From contig JAQFVV010000064.1 of the NCBI GenBank assembly GCA_028023455.1, positions 620,001 through 684,000 on the forward strand: DNA of 64,000 bases, read 5' to 3'. This DNA comes from Epiperipatus broadwayi. Its lineage: Eukaryota; Onychophora; Udeonychophora; Euonychophora; Peripatidae. The position numbers were made by a program, and so were the translations under genes. The notes beneath the pieces were generated by a model. The model was not told the origin of the DNA. It made no database searches and saw only the letters and a list, made by a program, of their open reading frames with translations. This document shows positions 1 to 12,398 of this stretch, piece by piece; position 1 is the stretch's first letter, and every line of letters starts with the position of its first letter.

Positions 1-3000
1 AAATAATTTTGGATTTTGGAGGGTCTTTTATATATATATAGTGACCCTCACAATACGACTAATAAAGAATAAATGCATAAAAGAATATGTATTTGAAAAT
101 AATGTACAAATAATATATCACTTTCTTTTAAAAAAACCAATCTAGCTAGCATGAAACAATAAATCTAAAGAAGATCACAAAGTTTCCATGAAGATAATAA
201 CTTCTAGTTAAGTTAGCCTTAAAATCCACAAACAGAATATCATGAAATAAATTTAATATTTGTCAAACCAATAAATAATTAATTATTAAGTCTATGGAAT
301 AAATATGAAATCAAAATTATGAATTAAGTAATAAATAAATTAGAATGTAGATGACTAAATGGATGATGAAAATAACTAACAATTAAATAATAAAGTCAAA
401 ACTAGTTTAAGAGTGAAAAGAAGAGAAAGAAGATGTAGTAGATTAATGAATGTTTACGATAATAATATGATAAGATCTAATTAATGATTATAATGATGAT
501 AGAATAAAGGCCAGTGAAGGGTGGATCAATTATGATAATAAATTAAGATCAAATAGGAATGAAGAAATAAAAGAAAGATCAAGATGAAATGGGAGAGCAA
601 TGTTGATGATGGAGAATGAGATATTGAACTATAAACTAATATTGTATTAAGTGATAGTAAGATAAACTAAAATAAAATTAGGGATTCCAAGCTTGACAAA
701 ACCAGAACATTCACCATAAAGTTATAACAAACTATAAGTTTTCAGACAAAAGAAGAAATTTACACATTAAATTTTTTTGACTTTAATAAAAGAGTGAAAA
801 TAACATAATTCAAATCCAAATACAATAACTAACTATAGATATAAAATTTATCATAACTTTAAATTTGCACTGCAAATTAGCAATCTATTCTTCTTAGGGT
901 TCAAATAACTGAAATATTATTATTTTACAAGATATTCTTAGGTCAGTGAGAGGGATTTTGCTGCTACCCAATTATAGCAAACAGAACGGCTCATAAAACA
1001 AAATCGAATTAACAATAATATTTAGCAATTCCAAATAAACTTTATAAACTCCATAAAAATTATAAACTTTAAGCTTCCAAAATATGAATAAACTTTTAAT
1101 AACTAAACAGAATAACTTATCAACTTTCTTTTATTAAATAATTGTGGGTCGTGTGATCAAGATCGGTGAATGATATATCTGCTGGTTCAAATGAACAGGT
1201 TAAATCAAATTTAAATGTTTTGTCTTTTAATGTATTATTTAAAACAATATATGCACTCTAGGTTAATAATATTTTGATCACTAAGTGATGATACCTTAAA
1301 TGTACTTTTAAAATATAAGGGCTCAACAAATTTATTATGATATACCAATGTCTAGTCAAATAGACTATATTGATTGGTGATTATTTCAAAATAATAAGAT
1401 AATGTGTTGATAGCAATAACAATAATAATGTGTATGGTGATTAGCAATAAGACCACAGACAACTAAATAACATTTTAATACAACAACATTTATTTACACT
1501 ATTTACAAATTTTCTTTAAACATCAGAAATAATTGAATATTTAGCTTTCACAAACCTTATCTGAAATAAGACACAGACATTATATAAAATCAGATATATA
1601 AAATAATGTGTATCACATTGAATACATGCATAGTATAGAAAATAGTATCATACAGTGATACCTTCATTATCACTATCATTATTAGCTATGTTTCTTCTAT
1701 TTTATATTATAAAACAGGAAAGTTAAACTCTGTTTAATATAAATTAGCATTCAAGTTAAAAAATAAAAGTGTATTCAAGTCTTCAGGATAAGTGAAAACT
1801 TAAAAATCTAAAACTTAAAGTTATAAAGCATCATGTTACACTATAGATATTCTATTTATTTCATAATATGGTAAAGGAAATTATCATATGCAGCACAAAT
1901 ACTAATTACTATCATTTGATATGAAGAAATTTATTATAGTAATGTGGGGACAGACATTAAAAGACAAATGTATACATGACACCCAAAACCTTGCCTATGT
2001 CCACAACATAATCATTCCAATTATTAACCTGTTTTACCAATTCATCAGCTAATCACTGTTTGATGAATACACAATGATATTGCACATGTGTATCTCTTGC
2101 TATGCTTTATGACAATTCTACAATCACTAGTATGTTTTGGTTGGCCTGCTTGTAAACTGATAAAAGTACATTATACATACACTATTCACAATTAGACCCA
2201 CTATAGATGAACAAGTGCCCCTGAATGTAATTTTATCCTATCATTTTTATATATTTCTAAAATACTAAGAACTTCACTATAGACTATGGAAATAACTTTA
2301 TAACATCATAAGGGATCCGACACTAAAGAGAGGCTCTACAAAACAACATTATATAGTTGTACAAAAAATGGCTGATTTCAATACCTTTATTCTAGGTACA
2401 AAATGTGTGGATCTTGTCTCCTCATATGGAAACAGAATACAGGCCATGAATACAATCCTCTCTAGGGATTAACTGTGCTAACTAAGCAATAACTATTCAT
2501 CAGCATCAACCCAATAATCCTCTAATGGAATAAGTAATGAGAGAGTTTTCCATATAATCATGCACAATATCAATAAGACTATATTTGAGGCCATTATATG
2601 CTACACATACTTATCAGATAAAAAAAGATTACCAATCCTTGTCAATACAATAGCAAGATAAAAATAATTCTAACAACAAAAGTGAATAGATAAATATCCC
2701 ATTTAACAATACATAAACTAATAGTGCATTAAACAAACCAACATTGTAAGTCAAATGACCATTAATTATTTTAAATATAATGATAATGTTTTGTTATACC
2801 AAGAAACACACACATAGACAATAAAGAATAGCCTACATTCAATAATTAAAGTGGTCATGCTAATTCATAGGCAAAATTTAACAAATGTAAAATATTTATA
2901 TAAAATATTCCATTTAATAAAATGATTGTGTCATTATACCATACCTTTGACAAATTATTCTGTATGTTTACCCATCAATAGAATTCCAGAGGCTATTTTC

Positions 3001-4467
3001 ACTAGTGTCACATATGAATATCTCTTTCTATCTCTAAACAAACTAAATAAAATAGTATATTTTAAACCAACTGGTAAAATAAACATTAAAAAAAATAACT
3101 GTATTTACCTTTACATTAATCTGTCTTTAATGCAAATATATATTTATACAACAATATTTATATATATATATCTTGATAACACATTAAAAACAATATACCA
3201 TAATAATAAACATGAGTAATGAAAAAAACATTTCCTCATATTTTAATTTTTTTTCCTTAGTTCATAGTTTGTTCCCTTATTATTATGAGCTGACTGATGA
3301 GGGGGAAATGTTGTCATGGGCAAAACATTTTAAGAGTAACGTTTCCATATATTTCATTATTATTATATTTGATCCTGATACAGTAAAACAAAATCAAACA
3401 ATTCAAAACTGTGTAGTAACAAAATCATAATAAACCAATGTTTATTAATATTTTCTGCAGACATTTTTTCTTAAAAGTAAGCTATCGGTTTAATAAAAAA
3501 AGGTCAACAAGATAAAACTTTTCAAAAATTATTTATTGATTTTTCCATCTGCTGTAATATCTGTAATAATTTTAAAATAATCCTGGCATTTTTAAAAACA
3601 TTTAACTAAGAAGTAGATATTTATTTATTTATTTCTATCTGTAAATTTTTAATATGTTTTTTTAATAGTACTAGGAAGAATTATTATTATTTTCTTTTAT
3701 CAATATTTATTAAATTGTTTGCAATTAAAAATACAACATAGATTTAATATATTTAAAATATGTTTAATAACTAACTATGACTTAAATATTTTATCTTGCA
3801 TTTATTATCACTGTAAATATATTTTAAGTTTTCATTTCTAAAGACAATTAAATTCGGTGTTCAAAGAGTTTATCAGAAATATATTTTTTTGTTCTTTAAA
3901 AATTAATCTATAAACTAAGTTCCTCATTTTATAAATTGATTAAACATTACAACATTTGAAGTAACTTTTTTATTTTGTTGGTTTAAATTTTAAAAGTTTT
4001 GACCAAAATTATTTTAATTATATTGTATTAAGATTATAATCTACAAGAAATGTATTTTTTCTTTACTTATAAAGAGTGTGAACTTTTTTTTTTCTTGCCA
4101 TTCTAAATAAAGCACACACAACTTTTAAATATATAAACTGATCAAATTAAGTGAAATAAAAGTACATGCTTATAATTTCTTGTTCAATCCTGAGTTTGAA
4201 TTCGCATTTTGTCAGACAATTAATTCCCAATATGGTTCCCATTTTCCTTTTCAGTATGAAAGCAGTAATTTTCAATCGATGGAGAAGCAGAGAGAGAAAA
4301 TATATACAAGGAGTTAAGCTTTCTTATTCCATGTTTTTAAAAATACATTAGTTATCAATCTTGTTCAATTCAATTCCAATGTTATAATTTTTCAGCTCCT
4401 TCTTTCTTCTTTAATTTGGTAGGTTTAGATGTTGAAGTTTTTACTCTGACTTTTCTTTCTTGATAGC

Positions 4468-4479
4468 CCCCCCCCCCCT
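4468..4479. repeat. Poly-C homopolymer run
   Basis: An uninterrupted run of about eleven C residues, unusual in such AT-rich DNA. A poly-G run of similar length lies near 58894-58906 beside a Penelope-like remnant. No function is implied. Such runs are prone to sequencing and assembly error. Confidence 0.8.
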
Positions 4480-4784
4480 GCAAAGTCTATTAAATTATTT
4501 ATGTTTTCTATTATATTGAATTGTGGTACTATTAAAAATAGACCAATAATAACTTAATGTATATATAATTAACACTTCTCCCTCTACATTCCTTTTTGAT
4601 AACTATCCAGAATATTCAATACTGTTTTAATTCATTATAAAAATATGCTTAAGGAATTGATTACAATTATTAATTTAAAAGACTTATAAATTTAATTTTT
4701 CCAATTATTATTCAACAATGATAAAATACCAGACATATTTATATCCGCAAATTAATAATACTATTAACTTGTCATTTTAAGATT

Positions 4785-4962
4785 ATTGAGAATTTGTCCA
4801 TCTGTCAAACTGCATACAAAATCTTGTACAAACCTTGTCAGAGGAATTAGCATATTTTGGAACAGTCTGGGTGTTTATCACTCTGAGGAGATTTACAGAT
4901 AAAATATTACTTGCTTTTAGTAAGTGCAATGTGGCAATTACTACTACATACCACCAAGATAA
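4785..4962. other. Coding-like island, possible exon, strand undecided
   Basis: This segment is less AT-biased than its surroundings and open in a frame on each strand. The plus frame reads about 60 codons after an upstream TGA, including the stretch LAYFGTVWVFITLRRFTDK. A strong donor-like GTAAGT starts near 4920 and a TTTTAAG acceptor-like site lies just upstream. The minus frame is also open for about 55 codons and includes ILSVNLLRVINTQTVPKYA. I do not recognise either product. It could be an exon, or a fragment of a dispersed repeat that happens to be open on both strands. Confidence 0.25.
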
Positions 4963-5089
4963 TACACTAATTTAATATATATTACAATTGTTATTACTTA
5001 AAATTTAAAATTTTTCCATTTGACTACTTAAATACTGTTTGACAACCATTGAGCCCAACCATACAGTATGGTTACTATATATATATATT

Positions 5090-5260
5090 GTAACCGAAAA
5101 GTCTGATCAGGTCACAACAAACAAAATTAATGATATAACATGAAATTATTATGATCTAATCTGGTTCGCGGCCATGGTATACCATGAAGACCCATCATAG
5201 CAGTATGTGAAAATATGTTAAATTACCTAAGACAAATTATAATTATGTAATTTTTATTAT
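5090..5260 (+). repeat. LTR-like start abutting a TA repeat (fragment)
   Basis: Directly after a TATATATA run the sequence begins TGTAACCG and is followed about 11 bases later by CAGGTCACA, its imperfect inverted complement. This matches the start of the two long-LTR elements at 20792 and 43264. The following 150 bases are locally richer in GC. No matching LTR end or second copy was found, so this may be a truncated or solo LTR of a third family, or chance. Confidence 0.25.
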
Positions 5261-7494
5261 CCTTCAAAACCATAATCTGCGATTTTCGTTGCATGAGATG
5301 TTATGGCCGATCATGGACAAGAGGCTATAACTTGTGGAACTGTAAACAATTACTTTTTCAGATATACTTAGGATTTTAGTACAAATGCTAGTCTAGGTAT
5401 ATGCTTTGCAATAATAACTAAGCATAGAGATCTTGGCTTGGATTCCTTTCTTATTAATTTAAATTTATAATTAAATAAATAGCAGTGAGAGTCTTCTTAT
5501 GTTTAATGAATTGCAAATTATAGCATTAAAAGAATAATTTCTATCATAACGTTATCTAGTAAATTTATCCATGATGTTATAGAAACATCAATTTTATATC
5601 ATATTCAACAATTAACAAAGCAAAGCTAAAGTGACGGAAGAGGTAAATGGGATTTTATTGTAACCCACACATCAGGAACTACCTAAGAACAAAAGCATTC
5701 AAATATTTCTTCAAAATATTAGTAAAACTTATATGCCCTATTAATGACAATGTGTGCTTTAATGTATGCTCTACATAATATGTAGGATTTTCTGTTTTTG
5801 GGAATGACAAGTAGCAACAGCACAGTAGATTAAATTATGAATTAATATTTATTTACAATTTTATGTTTAACAAATAATTGATTATATAATGTTGCAATAT
5901 GATAAATAAATAAGTAATATAAACAGAATAAATAAAATACCATTCCATCAGTTTACTTCAATATATGGATACTATACATGGTTTTATGTCACAATCACCA
6001 GATTTTACTATAAATTGACTTAATTTTAGCTCTGAGACGAAAGAATGAAGTTCAGCATCAAGTCATGAAATAACCAATATGTCAGTCCCAGAACCAATGA
6101 ACCTATACTATAAACATATAATAATAATCAATAAGTAATGGCATATTTGTGAGAGTTAGCCATAATAAAAATAAAGATTCAAACCTCAATTCAGCTAAAA
6201 TATCATATAAATAAGCATATGATAGACTATGGGGACAATTTAGATAAAATATCCTGCTATTCCTTTTGACTGAACTTACAAGTTATACCTATAGATGAAA
6301 GAAAATTATTTTAGCATCATAGTACAAAATACTTTCCCCAAACCTACATTTGTGAAGTATAATGATGTTCCTGAGGATGCATTCATCTGTACATAGAAAT
6401 AACACAACACTGAATGCACTGTGCATTTATAGACCACCATCAAGCAACAAGTATAATTACACACAGTTCTGCAGATAACCACCAGTACAGTAATGAGTGC
6501 AAAATACAGAAAATGGCAAATAATTCTTCTGTGGATTAACCACCAGCACAGACTAATGCCATTTAACAGTAAAACGCAGTATTAATATTTACTTCAAATC
6601 AAAATGTAAAAATCATCTTCCTCAAATTTTCTGCTAACTCAGAATACACCAGCAGTTTAGTAGACATGTTCACACATATTGAAAAGTGTTTCATAATAAA
6701 GAACGATTAAGATAATGACTGATTCTGCTTGAAATATGAGCATAATAATATCGTGATAAATATGACATAAATATAGGCATAGACCCTAGAATGACTCATA
6801 GGAATAATTCATGTAATGTTAACACACATTATACATTCACCAATAATTCCTATCTTCTTGCAAGGGCTGTATCTTCAATTAATTATTCTTTTCAATGTTT
6901 TGAATTTAAATTAAGCATAGTAAAGTACATATAATGAACTTCACACATAAGTGTATATGAAAATAATATCAAATAAAATGCCTTCTTATTTAAATAAACA
7001 TTAAATTAAATACACAACATTTTGGGTATAGTAAATATTCACCCATAAAATAAATATAGCAAATCCTGCACAATTAATGTACATCACATAATTTTTAATT
7101 ACAACGACGAATTTCAGAGGTGTGACTATATTCATTTTGTTTCATTTATTATGAGCACTCCTAAATTAATGGACTCTTATGTGGGTTCTATGAATAGATG
7201 AGATACTTTGTAAAAGCATGACATGTACATTTTTAATGTGAAGTTATTAAATTCTACATTCTATATCAAGCATTGTTCCAAATTTATATTTTATATTAAT
7301 TTGTCTATTTACATCAAAAACTAGGAATAATAATCAAAGCAAATAATAATCTAATAATACAACATCTGCAATGGAAGTCAGAAAATGGGTTACTTTTAGT
7401 TAATAGTTCTACAGCTGTTATCATTTTTTCAGATAATAAATAAATTAACTAGTAGGTATGTTATTTGTAATACATGTTCAAATAGGATAATAAA

Positions 7495-7577
7495 TTCCTT
7501 ATTATTCAGCCATTGATACACAAAGACATTAAAATATTCCTTATTATTCAGTCCTTGACACACAAAGTCATTAAAAT
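7495..7577. repeat. Two-copy tandem duplication of about 42 bp
   Basis: TTCCTTATTATTCAG followed by TTGAYACACAAAG and TCATTAAAATA-like sequence occurs twice in succession, with a few substitutions between the units. It is a local tandem duplication with no evident function. Confidence 0.75.
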
Positions 7578-8639
7578 AGTGTTTCACTCTGCATATGCAT
7601 AATATAATAATATGTTTTAAAATAATGACTATAAGATTTTATAAATTAAATCATAATATAGTTATCTGAATGAGCAAAAAGATTAAAATATTTTGTTTAA
7701 TTTTACCAGTTTGCATGCAATAGAAAACATTCCAAGTACACTGACCTTTTTGCTATTACTTCCACTTTCAAGGTTAATCATTCCAATATGTTTTAATTGT
7801 AGATAGTTGAGAAAATTATCAGAAACTTGATTCTTGGTTGGTAAAACATGAACAGATTATTTAAATTCAGCCAATCATGTTGTTGTTAAAATATCACAAA
7901 TCTTATACTTTGGTTCATAGGAAAATTTTGGTTTGATTCATTTTGTTATTAATATTTAAAATGTTTGTTACATGTTTTACTTACATGTTATCTTTACTTT
8001 TTTTTTTAAAAAAATTATGAATGCTATGTCATACTGAAATGCAAACATGTTTATCACATTTATCTAATACCTGAAAATTAATTAAATAAATGTCTTTTGC
8101 TTTAAATGAGGATAATTTCTAGAATTGTTTTAAATAAATAAGGATTATTATTATTTTAGTCACATTTTATTAATTTGATATATGTTGTTAATTTTCTACA
8201 AGTTAAACACATCTGATATAAATCCATTGATGGAAAAGAATCATTTTTAATCCATTAAAAATGCATGTAATAAGCAAGGCAAAATATTACATATTCTCAT
8301 TATTAAGTTATTTCAAATGCAACTATCAAGTAGATACAAAATACAAATCAAGACAATCAAATCACTTATAAGAAGACAGAGAAATCTTTAAATAAGTTTT
8401 ATATTTTACACTAAAATAATGGGTTACAGTTTACACACCTCTATAGAAAATATTTCTCTTTCTTTGGAATTTATTTCATCAAACTTTATGAAACATTACA
8501 TCTTAACCACTGTTCTCCATTACCCTATCTATAATCTACCAATAACCCTTCTCTATTCTGTGTGCTTACTCATTAATCTGAATATGGTATAACATTAAAT
8601 AATATATAAGTGCCATTAATTTATTGTAGATGCAGACTT

Positions 8640-9567
8640 TAAACTACACATGTTATAGGTGCCAGGGATTTCTTCAAGAGTCGAGAGCATAAACCCATTC
8701 CCTCCCACCTGGCTCTCAATCATGAAATGTCCATTATATAAGCTCAAGAACTTTCTAAATTCATTTTCTGTAAGTTACTAACATGAGTAGTATGAACAAA
8801 TATGAAATCTCCAACATTTAAAGGGTGTGGCTTACCCTTATACTGTTTAGAATGATTTTTCCTCATTTTACGTAGGTTACACCTGCCTTTTTCTATATCA
8901 AGACCATTATTTATTTCTTCTGGGATGATGGGCTAATGAGTTTTGGAAAGTAGTGGCTCATGTTTTCCAAATTATAGTCTGAGTAAATTTTGTAAATTCA
9001 TTCATGATGATGTTTATGTAATTAACAACTTCAGATAGCTTGTTGACTCACAACTGGTGATTATCCCTCACATAAACACAAAATAGCCTTCTCAATTCCC
9101 TCACCATGCTCTCACATATATTGGATTGTGGATTTCTTATAAAGTTCATAATATGTCATATATTATGTTTCCTCATCTATTTCCTCCAGGTGCTTGAAAA
9201 AAAAGTGGTAGCATGATCCATAAGAATAGACATAGATTTTCCCACCAAAGGAAATTAACAATTGCTGAAACATTTAATGATATTTTGCATCAGTCTTAGA
9301 GACAGGATATGCACATACATGATTGGTAAATAGATCATATGTAACAAAGATGAATTTTTGTTTATTAAAGGGTGGGAGAGGTCCATAAAAATTCAATGAT
9401 AACTCATTGGGTCTCCCTGGAAGGATAGGTTAAAGTAATCCAGCATAAGATTTGCAAGAGTGTTTTGACCAGACAAATCTCACAGTGTTTTAATTGACTT
9501 ATAATTGATGCATACATATTTGACCAATAAAAATATTTTTCAATATTTGCTCTATCTTCTGTGAGCT
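8640..9567 (-). pseudogene. Gypsy integrase remnant
   Basis: Translating the minus strand in several frames recovers an integrase. It has a zinc-finger remnant (HCEICLVK, the C-x2-C half), a core beginning near FYGPLPPFNK and continuing FIFVTYDLFTNHVCAYPVSK, a conserved NPQSN...E segment, and a C-terminal region with GNGFMLSTLEEIPGTY. The enzyme would insert retrotransposon cDNA into the genome. The catalytic aspartate normally before the YGPLP motif reads N, and the second acidic position reads Y, so two of the three DDE residues appear lost. Frameshifts and stops interrupt the frame. It lies downstream of RNase H, the usual Ty3/gypsy order. Confidence 0.8.
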
Positions 9568-9894
9568 TTAATGGCAATATTTACATGAACATAAAAAGAT
9601 TAATTGGTTGCTCGTACACTTAAGTATCACTATCTTCCAAGAACTATCATTGTTAGGTATAGTCTGATACATCAATATGCTTTGATATAACCTGTATTTA
9701 TTTTTAATTTTTGTAATATCCCTATTTTGACTTATGGGCACAACAGGATTAGATAGGAATTTAATTATTTTCCCAAATTTCACATCTTGAGATTGTTTTA
9801 CTGCAAGGATTTTATAATCCCCTTCAGTGCTTTCATATGTAACCAATTCAATGTTTGTAATTACAATATTATGGGTGTTGGAATGAAAGGACAA
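9568..9894 (-). pseudogene. Gypsy pol, RNase H-integrase linker fragment
   Basis: A 108-codon open frame lies between the RNase H and integrase remnants. It contains NKYRLYQSILMYQ, the kind of connector seen just before the integrase HHCC zinc finger in gypsy-type pol proteins. It is open only because pol is broken into frame-shifted pieces and is not a separate gene. The assignment rests mainly on position and orientation. Confidence 0.6.
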
Positions 9895-9948
9895 TAAATC
9901 TAATGGATTGCAGCTAAGGACATCAGCTATGACATTTTTATCTCCCTG

Positions 9949-10300
9949 TTAATGTTGAATTTTGTATTGAAACTGTTGGAGATAAAGGCTCCATCTGACC
10001 AACCTTTCTTTGTTTAAGTAACTTTTATTAAGGAACTCTAAGCTCTTATGATCACTTAAAACCACAACCTCTGATCCTAGCAGAAATTGATAGAGTTTCT
10101 GGAAAGCCCAGACTATGGGCAGGGCTTTCTTCTCAGTAATAGAGTAATTTAGCTCAGGCCCCTTTAGATGCCTGCTCAAAGAGTACAAAATTTTAAGTTT
10201 CTGAAGATCATTTAATTGGTGTAGAATTACCCCTAACCCATAGTTACTACTGTCAGTTTGAAGATAAAATATCTTGCTAAAATCCAGATAGGCTAAAATG
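9949..10300 (-). pseudogene. Gypsy RNase H remnant
   Basis: The minus strand reads an RNase H domain. It starts with TDSSNYGLGVIL (family TDAS, first catalytic D), continues YSITEKKALPIVWAFQKL (family Y..TEkE.LAIV.A, catalytic E) and ends with LSDHKSLEFLN (family TDHK.L, catalytic D). All three acidic positions are still visible. The domain degrades the RNA strand of the RNA-DNA hybrid during reverse transcription. The first part lies upstream of the longest open frame (9949-10188) and is in a broken frame. It sits between RT and integrase on the same strand, as in intact Ty3/gypsy elements. Confidence 0.85.
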
Positions 10301-10439
10301 CTTAGAATGTGGCTTTGATCTTATTGAATTCTAATGTATGCTCAATATTTCACTTCCATTTCACACTCTTCTTTAACAATAATGATAGTGACATGGTATC
10401 ATTAAAAAAATCTTGGTAGAATTTGTGATAGTAATTACC

Positions 10440-11130
10440 TAGAGCTAGGAATGATTTAAGCTATTTTTTAGTTTTAGGGATGGAATGGTTTTGAATGGCT
10501 GTAACGTTTTCAGGATGGGGTTTGATCCCCTGATCACTGACCAGATGCCCTTTAAAATTGATTTCAGTGGTAGTGAAGGTACATTTCTCTAAATTACTTT
10601 TGATATTATTGGTGCAGCACTCAAAAAAGAATAAAGCTAAATCGCTTAAATGCTCACATATATTTGCAGACACAATAATGATATCATCAACATACATAAT
10701 GATTTTTTCTTTAATTGGCTGGAAAAAGTTATATCCAAGCACCTGGTAATCCCAGCTTCTTTGTTGACTAAACCAAAAGGCTCCTTTTGAAAACATAGGA
10801 TTGGCCTTCAAAATGGAATATGGTGTACTTTTGGTCATCTTAATGCAATGGAATTTGCCAATAACTGGCTGTCAAATCAAAGGTTGAAAAAATACATTTT
10901 CCCTTGAACTTGATCAAAAGTTAATGAACAGGTGGGAGCATATCACTTTCTGGAATGGTAAATTGGTTTAGTACACATGAATCAAAGCACACCTTGACTC
11001 ATCCATCTTTCTTTCTTTATTACAATTATGAGGGGATTGACATAAACTGAAGGGCTTTTTTGATGATATGCCATTCAATCATTTTATTGATTTGCTGGCA
11101 TACCTCTGCCCGATATTGGTACAGAATGGG
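10440..11130 (-). pseudogene. Gypsy reverse transcriptase remnant
   Basis: The minus strand carries an RT palm. The upstream part reads TIPESDMLPPVH, KGKCIFSTFDLTASYWQIPL (first catalytic D in the FDL motif). After a frame break come KSTPYSILKANPMFSKGAFWF and the active-site box YVDDIII, then the gypsy-typical block FKGHLVSDQGIKPHPENV near the end. The enzyme would copy element RNA into cDNA. The frame is shifted between the two blocks (near 10840) and has stops upstream, so it is dead. The YVDD box itself is intact. The continuous open part is 10461-10838. Confidence 0.88.
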
Positions 11131-11168
11131 ATGTGTTTGCTGCTAGAAAGGTGCTTCATTTTTAACTT

Positions 11169-11857
11169 TTATCTGATGGATGTATTCTCCAATAATGCCT
11201 GGTATCTTTGAGAATATATCCTTGCACTGGAAATCAATTGAAATAATTGTTCTTTACAATTGAGATCCAAAATATTGGAATCATCTAATTTAACTTTTAT
11301 GTTTAATTCAACTGATGTCTCATGTATGACAATTAACTGATTCCAATTAACATTTACATTATCATAAAAATGACAAAAGTCATTATTAAAAGCAAAAAGT
11401 TTGTTACTGAAATCAATATTGCATTTATTTAAACTCGTGAAATCAGAACCAATTATAACTTCCTGAAGGAGATCAGGCATTATTAGGAAGACATACCCAA
11501 ATTCAGATTCACCAATTTTTACATTGAGCCAAACTTGCTTATTCAAAAGTTTCCCCTGTCTTCCATTTGCCAATGTAACCTGGATTGGTTTTACGGCAGT
11601 AAAGGTACAGATTTATTTGCATCCGCAATTTTATCATAAACGATCAAGGTTAATATTGATGCTTGATTCTCAGAATCTATCAAGGCATCATCAAGAACAT
11701 CCACAATGTAAATTTTGATAATGGGACAATTATATAATATGGGAGGGTTCACAACATCATAAGGCTCCAACAGGTCGATATCAAGGTCTATACTATTTAA
11801 ATGTACCATATAATTGTCAATATTGTTCCTCCCCAATATAGTAACAGGCATAAACAA
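11169..11857 (-). pseudogene. Gypsy retropepsin-like protease region
   Basis: Two overlapping minus-strand frames (11591-11857 and 11169-11573) form one domain split by a frameshift near 11580. The first contains ALIDSENQASILT, matching the retropepsin active site A-L-[IL]-D-[ST]-G-[AS], but with E in place of the glycine. The second contains VIIGSDFTSLNKCNIDF, the family's I-[IL]-G-x-D-[FW]-x3-N block. The protease would cut the polyprotein. It lies at the 5' end of the minus-strand pol remnant. No gag and no flanking LTRs were recognised. Confidence 0.75.
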
Positions 11858-12398
11858 ATAAATAATTTATGTCAAAGGGAAATTTAAATATTAAATAATA
11901 GTTGCTCAAATATTTAGATTTAAAGGATGTATGCAATGGGATTATGTATAAAGTTATAAAATTCAAATAAACTTAGTTAATGTTTGTGCAAATCTTGATG
12001 TGTTATAGAATTATCTTATACGGCAATGGAATATATATATATATTATTATTATTATTATTATCTTAGGAATATGCATGATTCCAAAAGCAAAGAAATCTT
12101 TTGGAAGAAGACATTAAATTATTAAATAGTTCATGCATTTATAGCTGTTACCAAAATCTAGAGTTATAGGACAATGGATTAAGTAAAGTCAATCAGTAAG
12201 ATTAATAAAATTACAGATAATAAAATCATCTAACAATTTACTAAGAAATAACTGTAGGATGTAAATCTTTCAATTACCTAGGACAAAGTAAATTATATTG
12301 GATCTTTTAAAATACTTAAGGAATTATAGATGGTGTTTTTATCACTTCAACATCCTTAATTTTGTCTCAATACTTTATTTAGACATAGTTAATTATAT
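11858..12398. other. Intergenic AT-rich sequence between gypsy and Penelope-like remnants
   Basis: No feature beyond a short TA run followed by TTA repeats near 12032-12061. This may include untranslatable parts of either neighbouring retroelement. Confidence 0.5.

Larger units (their letters stand above)
1..8600. other. AT-rich intergenic region with no convincing gene
   Basis: The stretch is A/T-dominated, with a purine-rich plus strand at about 300-700 and T-rich sequence after about 3450. The open frames present (for example 2926-3219, 3212-3430 and 4166-4351) are short, low in complexity and carry no recognisable motif. A small TA run near 30-45 is followed by GTGACC, resembling the starts of the repeats at 15750 and 26937. 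Listed separately are a coding-like island near 4.8 kb, an LTR-like start at 5090 and a short tandem duplication at 7.5 kb. Nothing else supportable was seen. Confidence 0.6.

Noticed and set aside
4166-4351. 61-codon frame with a good polypyrimidine-AG site near 4253
   Set aside because: No donor or stop arrangement made a believable exon; downstream codons end quickly in the acceptor-compatible frame.
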